From a virus: a stretch of 21,137 bases of DNA. Positions 8,201-14,630 of the stretch are shown here, piece by piece. The notes below the pieces were generated by a model. It was not told the origin of the DNA. It saw only the letters and a list, made by a program, of their open reading frames with translations, and did no database searches. The stretch's first letter is position 1. Each line of letters opens with the position of its first letter. A program made the position numbers and the translations under genes. The DNA is taken from positions 1 through 21,137 of the IMG/VR virus record IMGVR_UViG_3300042505_002015; one strand, 5' to 3'.

Positions 8201-9367
8201 ATCTTCAATGTCGGAAAGTTCAACTGGTGCATACACACCAGACTGTTCGCCTTCTGCACCGGTTGGCCATTGAGTACCTGCATAGTGACTTGTATTGCCG
8301 TTGTACATCAGACCGATATGGTCAGCTGATGGATCACTGTTCGGCCATGTATCAAACTCCAAAGCAAACGATGGAGTGATGCCCGCATACCCTAAGCCAC
8401 CTCCAGTTGACCCTGCTGCAACTGAGTTTGGCTGCATCACGAAAGCCAGTCCATCAGCACCACCATCGTTTGAACCCAAATAAACTTCAGCTTTAACACA
8501 GAAATCTTCTGATATATCAAACCTAGCCTTGTTCCAGATGGCTCCAAACTGGTTGCCAGCTGCTTGCGTTAGTCGGAATGTATCAGGCGAAGAACTTGCC
8601 AGGATTCCTGATCCTCCGTAAGCGTAGTTGTTTGAGGTTGTTGAAGTAGCACAAGCAGAGCCATCAAGTGGCGCAGGAGGAACTGTTGTGGTTGGGGGGA
8701 CGGTAGTAGTCGGGGCAGCCGTTGTTGTGGTGGCAACCGTAGTAGTTGATGCGTTGTTTATCTGAACAGCACTAATACCAACGCAGGGTTGGTAGCCAGA
8801 ATTGGCAGAACATGTCTGCCACCCAACTGAGGATGTCCAGCTTGAACTTGTTACAAACTCTGTATTAGTAAGCAGTTCTGTTCCGTCAAGTTTGAGAGAT
8901 GCTGACTCAACTTGGGTTCCGTAGTTACCAGCCCATAACTCGCCATCTTGACCAATGATAAAAATACGAGCCGTGGTTACGCTGTTCCAACCAGCGCCCA
9001 CCCCTGCCGCAGTGACACTAATAGAATAATCATTAAAGACCCCACCATCAGTAAGGCTAAGGAAGCCAGTGCTGTGGGAATAGATGCTCCCACCACCAGA
9101 GCCCAGGAGTTGAATGCCAAGGGCAAGTGTGTCAGATGATGGCTTCCAATCTTGAACCTCAGCGGCAGAGACAGTTGCCGTGAGGGTACTTCCACCAGCA
9201 ATGGTTGAGGAAACGTTAACGTCTTGGGAGACTGTGGTTTGTTGATAGGCAAAAACTAGCTTATTGCCGTCAGCTGCATTTGCTGACCTTGTAGGGACAA
9301 AAGAAAAGATGCTCATAAGGAGCATCGGTACAGCTATAAACCACCCACTACGTAACTTTAAACGCAT
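5039..9367 (-). CDS. Large exported multidomain protein: lectin, beta-helix, FN3, acidic stalk
   Basis: A 1442-residue protein. A signal peptide (1-32, ending SANA-A) is followed by a beta-rich domain (about 35-200), a Thr/Pro linker (209-232, TTTVPP repeats), an L-type lectin domain (about 238-466, with DGLAFVMQ and FALEFDTWPN then DHIGL), an Ig-like domain (475-575), a right-handed beta-helix (about 577-885), a fibronectin type III domain (893-994), a low-complexity Thr/Glu/Pro/Asp stretch, twelve-residue helical repeats (about 1130-1190), one hydrophobic segment (about 1280-1305), a Gly/Ser-rich and acidic tail, and a fused two-helix protein (from 1379). The design is that of a bacterial surface adhesin, not a classical tail fibre, because it has a signal peptide. 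GC content is visibly above its neighbours, pointing to acquisition from a host. It has no in-frame CGG although about 31 CGG occur in other frames. A terminator lies just upstream, so it is transcribed alone or with the three tiny genes after it. Confidence 0.8.
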   Translation of the reverse strand: MRLKLRSGWFIAVPMLLMSIFSFVPTRSANAADGNKLVFAYQQTTVSQDVNVSSTIAGGSTLTATVSAAEVQDWKPSSDTLALGIQLLGSGGGSIYSHSTGFLSLTDGGVFNDYSISVTAAGVGAGWNSVTTARIFIIGQDGELWAGNYGTQVESASLKLDGTELLTNTEFVTSSSWTSSVGWQTCSANSGYQPCVGISAVQINNASTTTVATTTTAAPTTTVPPTTTVPPAPLDGSACATSTTSNNYAYGGSGILASSSPDTFRLTQAAGNQFGAIWNKARFDISEDFCVKAEVYLGSNDGGADGLAFVMQPNSVAAGSTGGGLGYAGITPSFALEFDTWPNSDPSADHIGLMYNGNTSHYAGTQWPTGAEGEQSGVYAPVELSDIEDNQWRYFKLFWDSETEELSVFFDRNADGDLSDSGELVYDAVAIDLGSIFTTGNAYWGFTAATGGANNLQQVRNITYEALNRANVSPTMPTAPASATIQSTTIGTVPFVLADDSTSQSQWTFTTSSSDTAIVPTNAISVSMSSSTQGALSITPAYTANGGSSTVTLNATDADGTTISASFLVTVTAAPNALIVSSLADTNTSGTLRWAINQANAQSGGMYDAIQITTQGTITLTSDLPAITQGVTITGTGMSTTIVDGNNLYRAIYNNGSRTIVIEDMTFKQGKNVSWNGGLIYNASGTMTFNRIKISNHSSWAFYQGGGGVTTFNNSQFANNGYAITSDHGTTPTSLSLFDTSYTNRIYINNSVFTSNTYGIRTERFTKIENSQFTGNTYGAVLNGLNRQQVINSTFTNNTGAAVYFSSWIPTSWTPGAGNQTVSGSIFNGNNVAIQFANSFNNGASTYNNVSANSWSTSTNNTFGATSSNTTNYSGSGHVSTGDTVTVLTICAPRNLTVTETGDNIVLDWDAPNCGTRQPERYAIMFTSGSLAGWGVATGNVGDANALNTYYTFTKSYFSGFDVAPGSTWRFSVRSDNDTLGLYSDRTDEVSIAIGTPPTTTTTTEPASSEVTNPSAPSSTLPDGDGEQPSETTTTSVPPIEDEEEATTTTLPESDGGDDQDQPEGVQPDDEQQEPETDQTPPFDGPQESEEEQPIDTTGPEETSPEQTENISQETIVTQEELESLIEDISSEEIQVEQVLEVIEDLNAEQLTEVLEAIEPEKLAEVIDELSEEQVTDLIENIESAEALDNVISAIADSEEPLEAAVAVAIILNDNFAEISTEAAQEVFASVDSDAFTEEQKSELSETLTEAPAEIKEAFEEEINVYAEGFDEYVPLGSNVDVGARRTLIAASAVLSTIAVAGAAGAASGGPTGPSGGSSGGGSGSGGGSPASGTNDAARREDEEEEASGEIAGPEDDEDEKNYTKNSIFKYYIEGGIEMKKLDWVGLGKKIWEISAGLAFTMAGSFVMFITLSGDTRKMAIIATAVALGVHYVHEVFKKDEE

Positions 9368-9370
9368 ATT

Positions 9371-9393
9371 CTAACATCCCCTTCGATTGTTAG
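9371..9393 (-). promoter_or_regulatory. Leader hairpin presenting the ribosome binding site of the large gene
   Basis: CTAACA (9393-9388) and TGTTAG (9376-9371) on the minus strand can pair as a six-base stem with an 11-base loop that holds AAGGGGA, the ribosome binding site for ATG 9367. It may expose or shield the site, but the stem is short. Confidence 0.35.
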
Positions 9394-9408
9394 GATGGCT
9401 TTATAGTA

Positions 9409-9452
9409 ATAAAAAAATGGTGAGTAGTGATAATAAAATCACCACTCACCAT
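9409..9452 (-). terminator. Rho-independent terminator after the methyltransferase operon
   Basis: On the minus strand a 15-base stem (9452-9438 with 9431-9417, one G-U pair, six-base loop) is followed directly by seven T (9416-9410). It ends transcription of the 12193-9530 operon just before the large gene, which therefore needs its own promoter; TACTAT (9409-9404) is a possible -10. Confidence 0.85.
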
Positions 9453-9529
9453 TTGTAGCTCAGGAATTTAACTGGCCTCCGTGACATTCAGTATAGCAGG
9501 GATGTTTCCGTAACAACGCTATAAATCTT
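9453..9529. other. Non-coding gap with a small hairpin
   Basis: This gap holds no convincing gene. TATAGC (9492-9497) pairs with GCTATA (9518-9523), and inside it TGTT (9503-9506) pairs with AACA (9512-9515) around the loop TCCGT. On the plus strand a T-rich stretch follows, so it might be a weak rightward terminator. Confidence 0.3.
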
Positions 9530-10069
9530 TTATTTTTTTGTAGCTATTACTCCAAGATTCGGAATATTTTTTCCGAAATCAATCTCTGTTTCTTTTGGAA
9601 GAATGTCATCATACACATCGTACTGCCAGTAACCGGCATCAAACCCCTCTGCTTTCATTCCTATGGACTCAAAGTCTTTTATCAACTCTTCCTGGCTCCA
9701 CATACTCTGGTGCTGCTGGAGTATATTGTCTTTGCATCTAGTTGCTGGGGTAAATATTGGAGCTCTCATTGTTCTAAAAGATATCTTTCCTTCTGTCCAC
9801 ATTTTTATGAGTCTTCCTATATCCGTTTGAATTATTTTAATTTTTCCACCAACTTTTAATTTCTTTTTCATATTTAAAAGAAAGTTTTTATATTCTGTAA
9901 CAGTTATATGTTCAAGCGTATGGGAAAGAAAAAATTCGTCTACTTGATTGTCCGCACAGAATGAATCTAGATCCATTATATTTGCTTTAATATCACAGAT
10001 TTCAGCCAAGTTTACAGTTTTGTATTCTTGTCCGCCGACACCTATGCCACCGAGATTAAATTTTATCAT
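9530..10069 (-). CDS. SAM-dependent methyltransferase-like protein (class I, short)
   Basis: A 179-residue protein of the Methyltransf_11 type. FNLGGIGVG (4-12) takes the place of the glycine-rich SAM-binding motif, DEFFLSHTLEHI (44-55) is the typical strand-4 motif with the HxLEH signature, and LKVGGKIKI (71-79) is the strand-5 region. The N-terminus is short, so the first helix of the fold is missing. It starts two bases after the glycosyltransferase stop and is the last gene of the operon. In such surroundings it may methylate a sugar, like small methyltransferases of polysaccharide clusters; the substrate is unknown. Confidence 0.75.
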   Translation of the reverse strand: MIKFNLGGIGVGGQEYKTVNLAEICDIKANIMDLDSFCADNQVDEFFLSHTLEHITVTEYKNFLLNMKKKLKVGGKIKIIQTDIGRLIKMWTEGKISFRTMRAPIFTPATRCKDNILQQHQSMWSQEELIKDFESIGMKAEGFDAGYWQYDVYDDILPKETEIDFGKNIPNLGVIATKK

Positions 10070-10071
10070 AA

Positions 10072-10755
10072 CTATTTTTCACTCCTATGGGCATTAACAA
10101 TGACCCAGTCATATTCTCTAAAACTTTTTGGTAAAACATCTGGAATAAATCCAGTTTTCCAAAGACAGTAAGGAAAACTAACCTGATCCTGATAGGACCA
10201 AATCAAGTTTTGCTGGTGCCAAAGCTGGCCAAAATCTTTTACAAAACTGTTGGACATGTCTCTAGCGGATATCCCACACTCGTAAAGACCATAGTTTTCT
10301 GGAAAACCCTCTGATTTATAGAATGCTACCTGTTCATCCAAAGGCTCATTTGCATACTTCATCGGCCTTATTGTTGCTTCTCCGTAGGCGCAGTTCCTAT
10401 TATCAAAATGCGGAGAAACAACAAAACCATTGGACATAAAAGACATAATATGCTCTATGAAACCGTCATTTTTTATAGTCATACTTCCGTCTATCCATAC
10501 CAGATATTTATAATTTAATAACTCTGGTATAGAGTGAGGATTAAGCTTAGGTTTTTTAGATCTTCTTCTATCATCCAAATGATCATCCCCAAGAACTATT
10601 TCTTTCCATGGTTCAGTAATCGGGAAATTAGATTTGCCATCAGTAAAATATATGAAATCAACTCCATCTATTTTTCTGCTCGAAGGAAGCGCATGCTCGT
10701 AGGCTCCGCAAACAGCTGTGCAAACTACCGTGTTATTCTTCCAGTCAGAAACCAT
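10072..10755 (-). CDS. Glycosyltransferase-like protein, DUF616 (TOD1/MUCI70) type
   Basis: A 227-residue protein with the DUF616 pattern: CTAVCGAYEHAL (12-23), DFIYFTDG (33-40), a basic stretch DDRRRSKKPK (61-70), KYLVWIDGSM (83-92) where a DXD-like motif is expected, HFDNRNCAYGE (116-126) and YQDQVSFPYCLWK near the C-terminus. Members of this family are retaining-type glycosyltransferase candidates of bacteria and plants. It lies two bases after the preceding glycosyltransferase and two bases before the methyltransferase, so these proteins very likely act together. No signal peptide; cytoplasmic. Confidence 0.8.
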   Translation of the reverse strand: MVSDWKNNTVVCTAVCGAYEHALPSSRKIDGVDFIYFTDGKSNFPITEPWKEIVLGDDHLDDRRRSKKPKLNPHSIPELLNYKYLVWIDGSMTIKNDGFIEHIMSFMSNGFVVSPHFDNRNCAYGEATIRPMKYANEPLDEQVAFYKSEGFPENYGLYECGISARDMSNSFVKDFGQLWHQQNLIWSYQDQVSFPYCLWKTGFIPDVLPKSFREYDWVIVNAHRSEK

Positions 10756-10757
10756 GA

Positions 10758-11423
10758 TTATCTATAGTTATCTCTTATTGGAAGTGGCATAGTTTTTGAT
10801 ATTCTGTCTGTAAAATTTACACAAAGCGGATGGAATATTTCACATAGTATACCAGCCCATCTAATCGGATACTTGGTTACAACTGTATCTGCTGCTTCCC
10901 TTGAAGTTGTAGCTGGATTCTTTTTTAATGGGACTAGATTCTCATCCATTCTTTGCATCATCTGAGTATACCAATAAGAAGTAAATACAGTGTAGGGTTT
11001 AAAAATAAATAAATCTGCTGAAATCATTTTGTCCCAATGATCGCCGTATTCTTTTCTTATTATCAAAGGAGTACTTAAAGGACCCTCATCTTCTGGTGCA
11101 CCAACTCCGTAATCATAACCCTTTTCCAATCGATCAAAATATATATTCCAATCCCAACTACATGGTTTTATATCAGAGTATCCACCACCATAGTGATGCA
11201 TTAGGTAGCATCGGAGATAGTCTGACTTATGTACGTCAGAAAGATACTTAAAGCCTTCGTGGATAGGGTGCCCTTCTTTGACAAAAGAATTCAAATTATC
11301 ATTATTTACTAAAACAACTTCTACGCCAGAGTTTTTTCTTATTGATTCAAGCCCGTTAATTCTATTCTCGTTCATGGCTGTATTTTCTCCAACCCAAACG
11401 CAATATATTTTTCTATCTATCAT
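10758..11423 (-). CDS. Glycosyltransferase, DXD-sugar-binding / capsular synthesis type
   Basis: A 221-residue protein starting KIYCVWVG at residue 5, a typical first strand of GT-A enzymes. The segment 67-86 (SDYLRCYLMHHYGGGYSDIK) is the signature of Gly_transf_sug and Caps_synth families, although the last acidic residue of the usual DXD is replaced (SDIK). Many phage members share this GGGYSDIK form as far as I recall. The start overlaps the oxygenase stop as ATGA. It probably uses a nucleotide sugar and acts on a sugar or a protein side chain; donor and acceptor are unknown. Confidence 0.82.
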   Translation of the reverse strand: MIDRKIYCVWVGENTAMNENRINGLESIRKNSGVEVVLVNNDNLNSFVKEGHPIHEGFKYLSDVHKSDYLRCYLMHHYGGGYSDIKPCSWDWNIYFDRLEKGYDYGVGAPEDEGPLSTPLIIRKEYGDHWDKMISADLFIFKPYTVFTSYWYTQMMQRMDENLVPLKKNPATTSREAADTVVTKYPIRWAGILCEIFHPLCVNFTDRISKTMPLPIRDNYR

Positions 11424-12193
11424 TTAGAAAAATCCGTAGTAATTATATGTTCACTAATTTCAGATTTTGGAGGAAGATTTTTTCTGACCAACATTCTTTG
11501 AACCCATCTATCGGTTCCGTCATATCTAGCTTGAAAGGGTTTTCTTCCATGAATAACCTTGTTGTTATTTAGTATTAATAAATCGCCAGTTTCTAGAATG
11601 ACTTCTTTTATTGATTTTCTTACAGCCTCATCAAATTTTCTTAAAGCCTCTGATGCAAATGAATTAGTCCCCTCCATAATTGACTGATCATAAATCATTG
11701 AATAGGAACCATCTTCTTCTAACTTTAAAACAGATAGAAGGATTTTTTTATCCGGTTCTCCTCTGGTTCTAAAACTGTCATCTACTCCTGTTATATACCA
11801 GTCTTTTTGTAAAAATTTTATTGTCTCCTCATCTAAATAAGAAACAATATCATCCACTTTTGCGTAAGTTGTAATGGCTTTTTTGTCACCCCTTAAACAA
11901 AGAAGTAAAACAAAGTCTGGTTTATATGGATGAAAAGCTGTTTCTGTATGAAGAAACAACTCTACCTTTGAAGATGTAGATATCTGTTGGGACTCAGTCT
12001 TGTGAACAGGAAGTATATTCTGTATCAGCCTACCTTCTTGCTCCTGTATATAACTAACTGGATGCCCATATCTTTTTGCTACGGCAATCAAAGAATCAAA
12101 ACCCTCTTCAGTAGACAGATAAAGGGTTATCGGCATCATCGGTGTTGGAGGGACATCCCCGACATCAACACCTTTAATCAATTCGAGATACAT
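11420..12193 (-). CDS. 2-oxoglutarate/Fe(II) oxygenase, clavaminate-synthase-like (TauD superfamily)
   Basis: A 257-residue protein resembling the amino-acid beta-hydroxylases (AsnO, VioC group). The iron site is His82-x-Glu84 (ELFLHTETAFHPYKPDF, 78-94), with Glu in place of Asp as in the clavaminate-synthase group, and the distal His215 in VIHGRKPFQARYDGTDRW (213-230). Arg229 or Arg233 is the likely 2-oxoglutarate ligand. DFVLLLCLRGD (93-103) is also typical of the group. Enzymes of this kind hydroxylate free or carrier-bound Arg or Asn. It shows a complete active site. It heads the tight operon with two glycosyltransferases and a methyltransferase, which suggests hydroxylation to create a site for later decoration (inference). 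The family is typically longer (320-350), so the N-terminus is reduced. Confidence 0.88.
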   Translation of the reverse strand: MYLELIKGVDVGDVPPTPMMPITLYLSTEEGFDSLIAVAKRYGHPVSYIQEQEGRLIQNILPVHKTESQQISTSSKVELFLHTETAFHPYKPDFVLLLCLRGDKKAITTYAKVDDIVSYLDEETIKFLQKDWYITGVDDSFRTRGEPDKKILLSVLKLEEDGSYSMIYDQSIMEGTNSFASEALRKFDEAVRKSIKEVILETGDLLILNNNKVIHGRKPFQARYDGTDRWVQRMLVRKNLPPKSEISEHIITTDFSK

Positions 12194-12202
12194 AATACAA
12201 AC

Positions 12203-12409
12203 CTACATTAGTGTTTTTAATATTAAAAAATATAACTTCCTTAAATCTTCTGGATAAATACTAAATACATAGTCTTTTTCCGCAGCTCTAATTGTAACAC
12301 AATGTACGTTTAAAAGTTTGCCATCTGACGTAATTGACGGAGTTTCTTTAGAAATTGTTATATCTGATATTGTGGGCATGTAGCCATCAAATATCTCTTT
12401 TTCATTCAT
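12203..12409 (-). CDS. Small protein, unknown
   Basis: A 68-residue protein starting MNEKEIFDGYMPTISDITIS. ATG 12409 lies one base after the upstream stop, and the next gene starts nine bases downstream. It alternates hydrophobic and polar residues in the middle (KLLNVHCVTIRAAEKDYVFSIYP), suggesting a small beta-sheet, followed by a helix. It is not basic, unlike the genes before it. No family recognised. Confidence 0.6.
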   Translation of the reverse strand: MNEKEIFDGYMPTISDITISKETPSITSDGKLLNVHCVTIRAAEKDYVFSIYPEDLRKLYFLILKTLM

Positions 12410-12410
12410 T

Positions 12411-12695
12411 TTACTTTTTTCTTTTTTTATTTTTAAAGGTGCTTACATTTTTAGGCGCTTGACCCTTAACTCCCTTTTTTGCGGTACCCTGAGATCTCTT
12501 TCTTTGAACTGCACTTTTTCTTTGTGCGGAAGACATAGAGTTAGCTTTTGCTACTGGAACACATTTAGCGTATCCGGATCCACCAGATCCAGATGTTCCA
12601 CACGGCTGCCACTTACCATTTTTTTTGGGAGCGCCTATGTTTACCCATCTTTGGTTAAACCATTTAGTTAGACCGACACCTTTAGGACCAGCCAT
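12411..12695 (-). CDS. Small basic phage protein (DUF5872-like)
   Basis: A 94-residue very basic protein. The N-terminal part, GLTKWFNQRWVNIGAPKKNG then CG and KCVPVAKA, resembles a family of small viral proteins (KWF-W-DIGAPKK ... CGR ... KCVP) that I associate with DUF5872, but the name is from memory. Cys32 and Cys45 may form a pair or bind metal. The last 40 residues are almost all Lys, Arg, Ser and Gly, a nucleic-acid-binding composition. ATG 12695 overlaps the upstream stop as TAATG. Confidence 0.7.
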   Translation of the reverse strand: MAGPKGVGLTKWFNQRWVNIGAPKKNGKWQPCGTSGSGGSGYAKCVPVAKANSMSSAQRKSAVQRKRSQGTAKKGVKGQAPKNVSTFKNKKRKK

Positions 12696-12877
12696 TATTT
12701 TTTCTTTCTTTTAACCTTCTTTGAGGATACAGTTTTCCATCCGCCACCCATTGACTTATACTTTTTAGCAGCCCAAGCGTTGGCGTACGCAGATGGATAT
12801 ACGTCGAACTTTGCCTTAGCTTGCGACTTTGCGCTAGACCACAAAGCTGGTTTTGTTGGTTTATTTACTTTTGCCAT
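12695..12877 (-). CDS. Small basic phage protein with FDVYPSAYANAWAAK motif
   Basis: A 60-residue protein. Residues 24-46 (KFDVYPSAYANAWAAKKYKS and the following Met and Gly residues) match a motif I know from short proteins of many aquatic phages, often beside proteins like its neighbour at 12411. It ends in KKVKRKKK. The high charge suggests binding to nucleic acid or to the acidic interior of the capsid (inference). ATG 12877 follows AGAAAGAG. Confidence 0.7.
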   Translation of the reverse strand: MAKVNKPTKPALWSSAKSQAKAKFDVYPSAYANAWAAKKYKSMGGGWKTVSSKKVKRKKK

Positions 12878-12909
12878 TTACAGACTCTTTCTTATCTAAG
12901 AAGAATAAA

Positions 12910-13113
12910 TTATTTAACTAATAGATATATTGTCACAGCATGTAAACTAAGGTAGGCGGCGTTCAAAAGCCAGATTTTAAGATTATGCTTATTGATGTGA
13001 TAGTGATGATCATGGGGATTATGTCCATGACCATTGTTACCACATGAACAGCCGTTATGGTTCTTGCAAGGCTCTTGATTCTTTATGTGATGTGTTGGAT
13101 TGCTGCAGTCCAT
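12910..13113 (-). CDS. His/Cys-rich protein with C-terminal membrane helix
   Basis: A 67-residue protein. The first 42 residues (MDCSNPTHHIKNQEPCKNHN and HGHNPHDHHYHINKHN) contain twelve His and four Cys and look metal binding. Residues 47-66 form one hydrophobic helix (WLLNAAYLSLHAVTIYLLV). The start is ATG 13113, one base after the upstream stop; the frame is open for 53 more codons upstream, but that part overlaps the basic gene at 13115 and is not a gene. A membrane-anchored metal-binding peptide is unusual in this neighbourhood. Confidence 0.65.
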   Translation of the reverse strand: MDCSNPTHHIKNQEPCKNHNGCSCGNNGHGHNPHDHHYHINKHNLKIWLLNAAYLSLHAVTIYLLVK

Positions 13114-13114
13114 A

Positions 13115-13324
13115 TTATTTTTTCTTTCTCTTCTTGCCGATTTTTCTAAGTGTTTTGGCAAGATTGGCTTGACGAACAGTTGTTGGACTGTATTTGCCTG
13201 GATTTTTTGTAACTGCTGCTGCCATTCCAGCGACTGACTTGCCAGCTTTTTTTGCTTTCTTTGTAAAAGCACCGGGTCTTTTAATAGCCTTTTGAATCCA
13301 CTTCTTATCTTTTTTTGCTGCCAT
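13115..13324 (-). CDS. Small basic phage protein (KWIQKAIKRPGAF type)
   Basis: A 69-residue protein with KKWIQKAIKRPGAFTKKAKK (7-26) and a C-terminal TTVRQANLAKTLRKIGKKRK stretch. Both ends are recurring motifs in small basic proteins of phages and other large DNA viruses; they have no known function. The net charge is strongly positive. ATG 13324 follows AAAGGT and overlaps the end of the upstream gene by 20 bases. Confidence 0.7.
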   Translation of the reverse strand: MAAKKDKKWIQKAIKRPGAFTKKAKKAGKSVAGMAAAVTKNPGKYSPTTVRQANLAKTLRKIGKKRKKK

Positions 13325-13610
13325 ATTTATTTACCTTTACACCTTTTTTGTCTTTTACTTTTTCACCAGTCTTAAATGAAAGATTATCAATATCGAATCC
13401 ACCAAACCTAGAATGGTCACTTAGATGATTGTCTAACTTAGACTCTATGTGCATGACGTCTTCGTCTATATTTTCAAGCATAATCTTTACGCTCTCTAGC
13501 CTATCGGCAACTACGCCATGGTCTCTGGCGTTTTCTTTTCTACCCTTTTCTACGAGTACAACAAGAACAGATCCAACAACACCTATGAGAGCAACAATTA
13601 CGGCTTCCAC
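13305..13610 (-). CDS. Membrane-anchored coiled-coil protein (DUF2746-like)
   Basis: A 101-residue protein starting with GTG 13610, two bases after the endolysin stop. Residues 3-20 form one membrane helix (AVIVALIGVVGSVLVVLV), followed by a charged coiled coil (about 25-65, with VADRLESVKIMLENIDEDVM and IESKLDNHL) and a basic tail. The layout is like DUF2746 proteins next to actinobacteriophage lysis genes. Its place directly after the endolysin suggests a role in lysis, for example a holin partner or inner-spanin-like protein (inference). Confidence 0.65.
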   Translation of the reverse strand: MEAVIVALIGVVGSVLVVLVEKGRKENARDHGVVADRLESVKIMLENIDEDVMHIESKLDNHLSDHSRFGGFDIDNLSFKTGEKVKDKKGVKVNKYGSKKR

Positions 13611-13612
13611 GG

Positions 13613-14429
13613 CTATGCGCCAATTCCAAGTTCATCAAGGACTCTCTTGCCAGCTTTTGGACCTGGACCAAAACCTTTTGAAGCTTTGAAAGCAGTGACA
13701 GCATCAACTGTTTTTTGACCAAACTGACCATCAAATTCACCCTTATAAAAACCGCGCTCAGCAAGTTCTTCTTGCAGCTTTGTTACACGAGGACCGCTAT
13801 CGCCCGGATCAAGATCTCCACCGTCATCTTTTGCGGCAGGAGCTTTACCAGCAGCTGGTGCGGGAATTCCAGCAGGCTTTTGAATATTGTTTTTGGCCAT
13901 GTACTCAGATACTGCTGGAGGTGGATTGTCGCCCTCTGTATAGCGCAGGTGCCATGGTTCCTCTGGAACAACTTCCCAGCTGAATCCAAACTTACGAACG
14001 TTAGCAATTAGCCACTTTAGGCGCTTTGGTTCTGCGGCTGTGTGAACGTCAACAGCCAAACCGGGTATTATGCTGAGATGTTCCAGGAGCAGCTAAACTG
14101 GCCAACTTCTCATTCTTTTTATACCATTTCACACCCTCAAATGTTCTAGTGCTATTACCATTTGGTGTTTTAGTGTATCTTTCAAGGAATACCTTGAGTT
14201 GAGAATCATATGTTCTATATGTGTCACCAACTGAAACTGGCTTAAGTTCTATACCATCTGCTTTTGCAGCTTCAACCATTGCGCCCCATGCAGCTGCGCA
14301 AAGCCAGTGTAATTTTCCGCCACCAACAGCTGGACGGAGAAGAGATTCAGGAAGTTTTCCTGGCTTAACACCTTTTAGATCAGCAGGCTGTTTTACTGGA
14401 ACTACTATATCCCATTCTACTTTAGCCAT
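13613..14429 (-). CDS. Endolysin: VanY D,D-carboxypeptidase-like domain plus PG_binding_1, read through a +1 CGG frameshift
   Basis: This protein should cut peptidoglycan stem peptides at lysis. I read it from ATG 14429 (GGAGAA upstream). After 122 codons the frame meets CGG at 14063 and would stop three codons later; skipping the C gives 271 residues with no gap. The zinc motif SxHxxGxAxD of VanY/LAS peptidases is completed exactly at the join: Ser118, His120, Gly123, Ala125, Asp127. The second motif EPWHLRY (157-163) supplies Glu157 or a nearby acid and the third zinc ligand His160. YRTYDSQ (71-77) is the usual substrate-side motif. Residues 205-271 form a peptidoglycan-binding domain (DPGDSGPRVTKLQEEL, then FDGQFGQKTVDAV). 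Without the shift the protein lacks the aspartate and the last histidine and would be inactive. The internal TTG at 14059 is not a credible start for a separate gene. Confidence 0.88.
14060..14063 (-). other. CGGT +1 recoding site 2 (endolysin codon 123)
   Basis: The frame reads ACC CGG TTT GGC TGT TGA. The peptidase motif continues as GGT TTG GCT GTT GAC (Gly-Leu-Ala-Val-Asp) one base later. The restored Gly123 is the conserved glycine of SxHxxGxAxD. Confidence 0.85.
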
Positions 14430-14439
14430 TTTATTTCTC

Positions 14440-14613
14440 CTATTTTGTTTTTTTTCTTTTGACTTTTTTAGCACTAGAAATCGCAATAGCTATTGCCTGC
14501 TTTCTAGATTTAACTACTGGCCCACCCTTGCCAGAATGTAGAGCACCTTTTCCGTACTCATCCATGACCTTACTTATCTTTTTTTGATAAGCTGTTTTCT
14601 TTTTCCTTGCCAT
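14440..14613 (-). CDS. Small basic phage protein (DUF6496-like)
   Basis: A 57-residue protein. KKISKVMDEYGKGALHSGKG (11-30) followed by SRKQAIAIAIS (37-47) is the pattern KVMHEYK-G-LHSG ... SRKQAIAI that I associate with DUF6496, a family of short, very basic proteins of phages and bacteria without known function. ATG 14613 starts it and its stop is 10 bases before the endolysin ATG. CGG occurs once out of frame, in TAC GGA. Confidence 0.7.
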   Translation of the reverse strand: MARKKKTAYQKKISKVMDEYGKGALHSGKGGPVVKSRKQAIAIAISSAKKVKRKKTK

Positions 14614-14630
14614 GATGGACCAGTATGTTT

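Noticed and set aside
5367-9139. Several plus-strand open frames opposite the large gene
   Set aside because: They are shadows of a compositionally biased gene, without ribosome sites or protein-like composition.
9453-9529. Possible tRNA (TAGCTCAG resembles a D-arm, and TCCG lies in a loop, which would be the four-base anticodon for CGGA)
   Set aside because: There is no matching GAGC for the D-stem, no TTCGA-type T-loop and no seven-base acceptor stem. The TCCG occurs in a five-base hairpin loop but a tRNA cannot be folded.
12910-13272. Longer 120-residue version of the His/Cys-rich protein
   Set aside because: The extra N-terminal part is a shadow of the basic gene at 13115-13324, which has conserved motifs and its own ribosome site; ATG 13113 follows that gene directly.
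13613-14059. Independent gene starting at TTG 14059
   Set aside because: Its first residues are the second half of the peptidase zinc motif, there is no ribosome binding site, and the first half ends at the same spot in the other frame.
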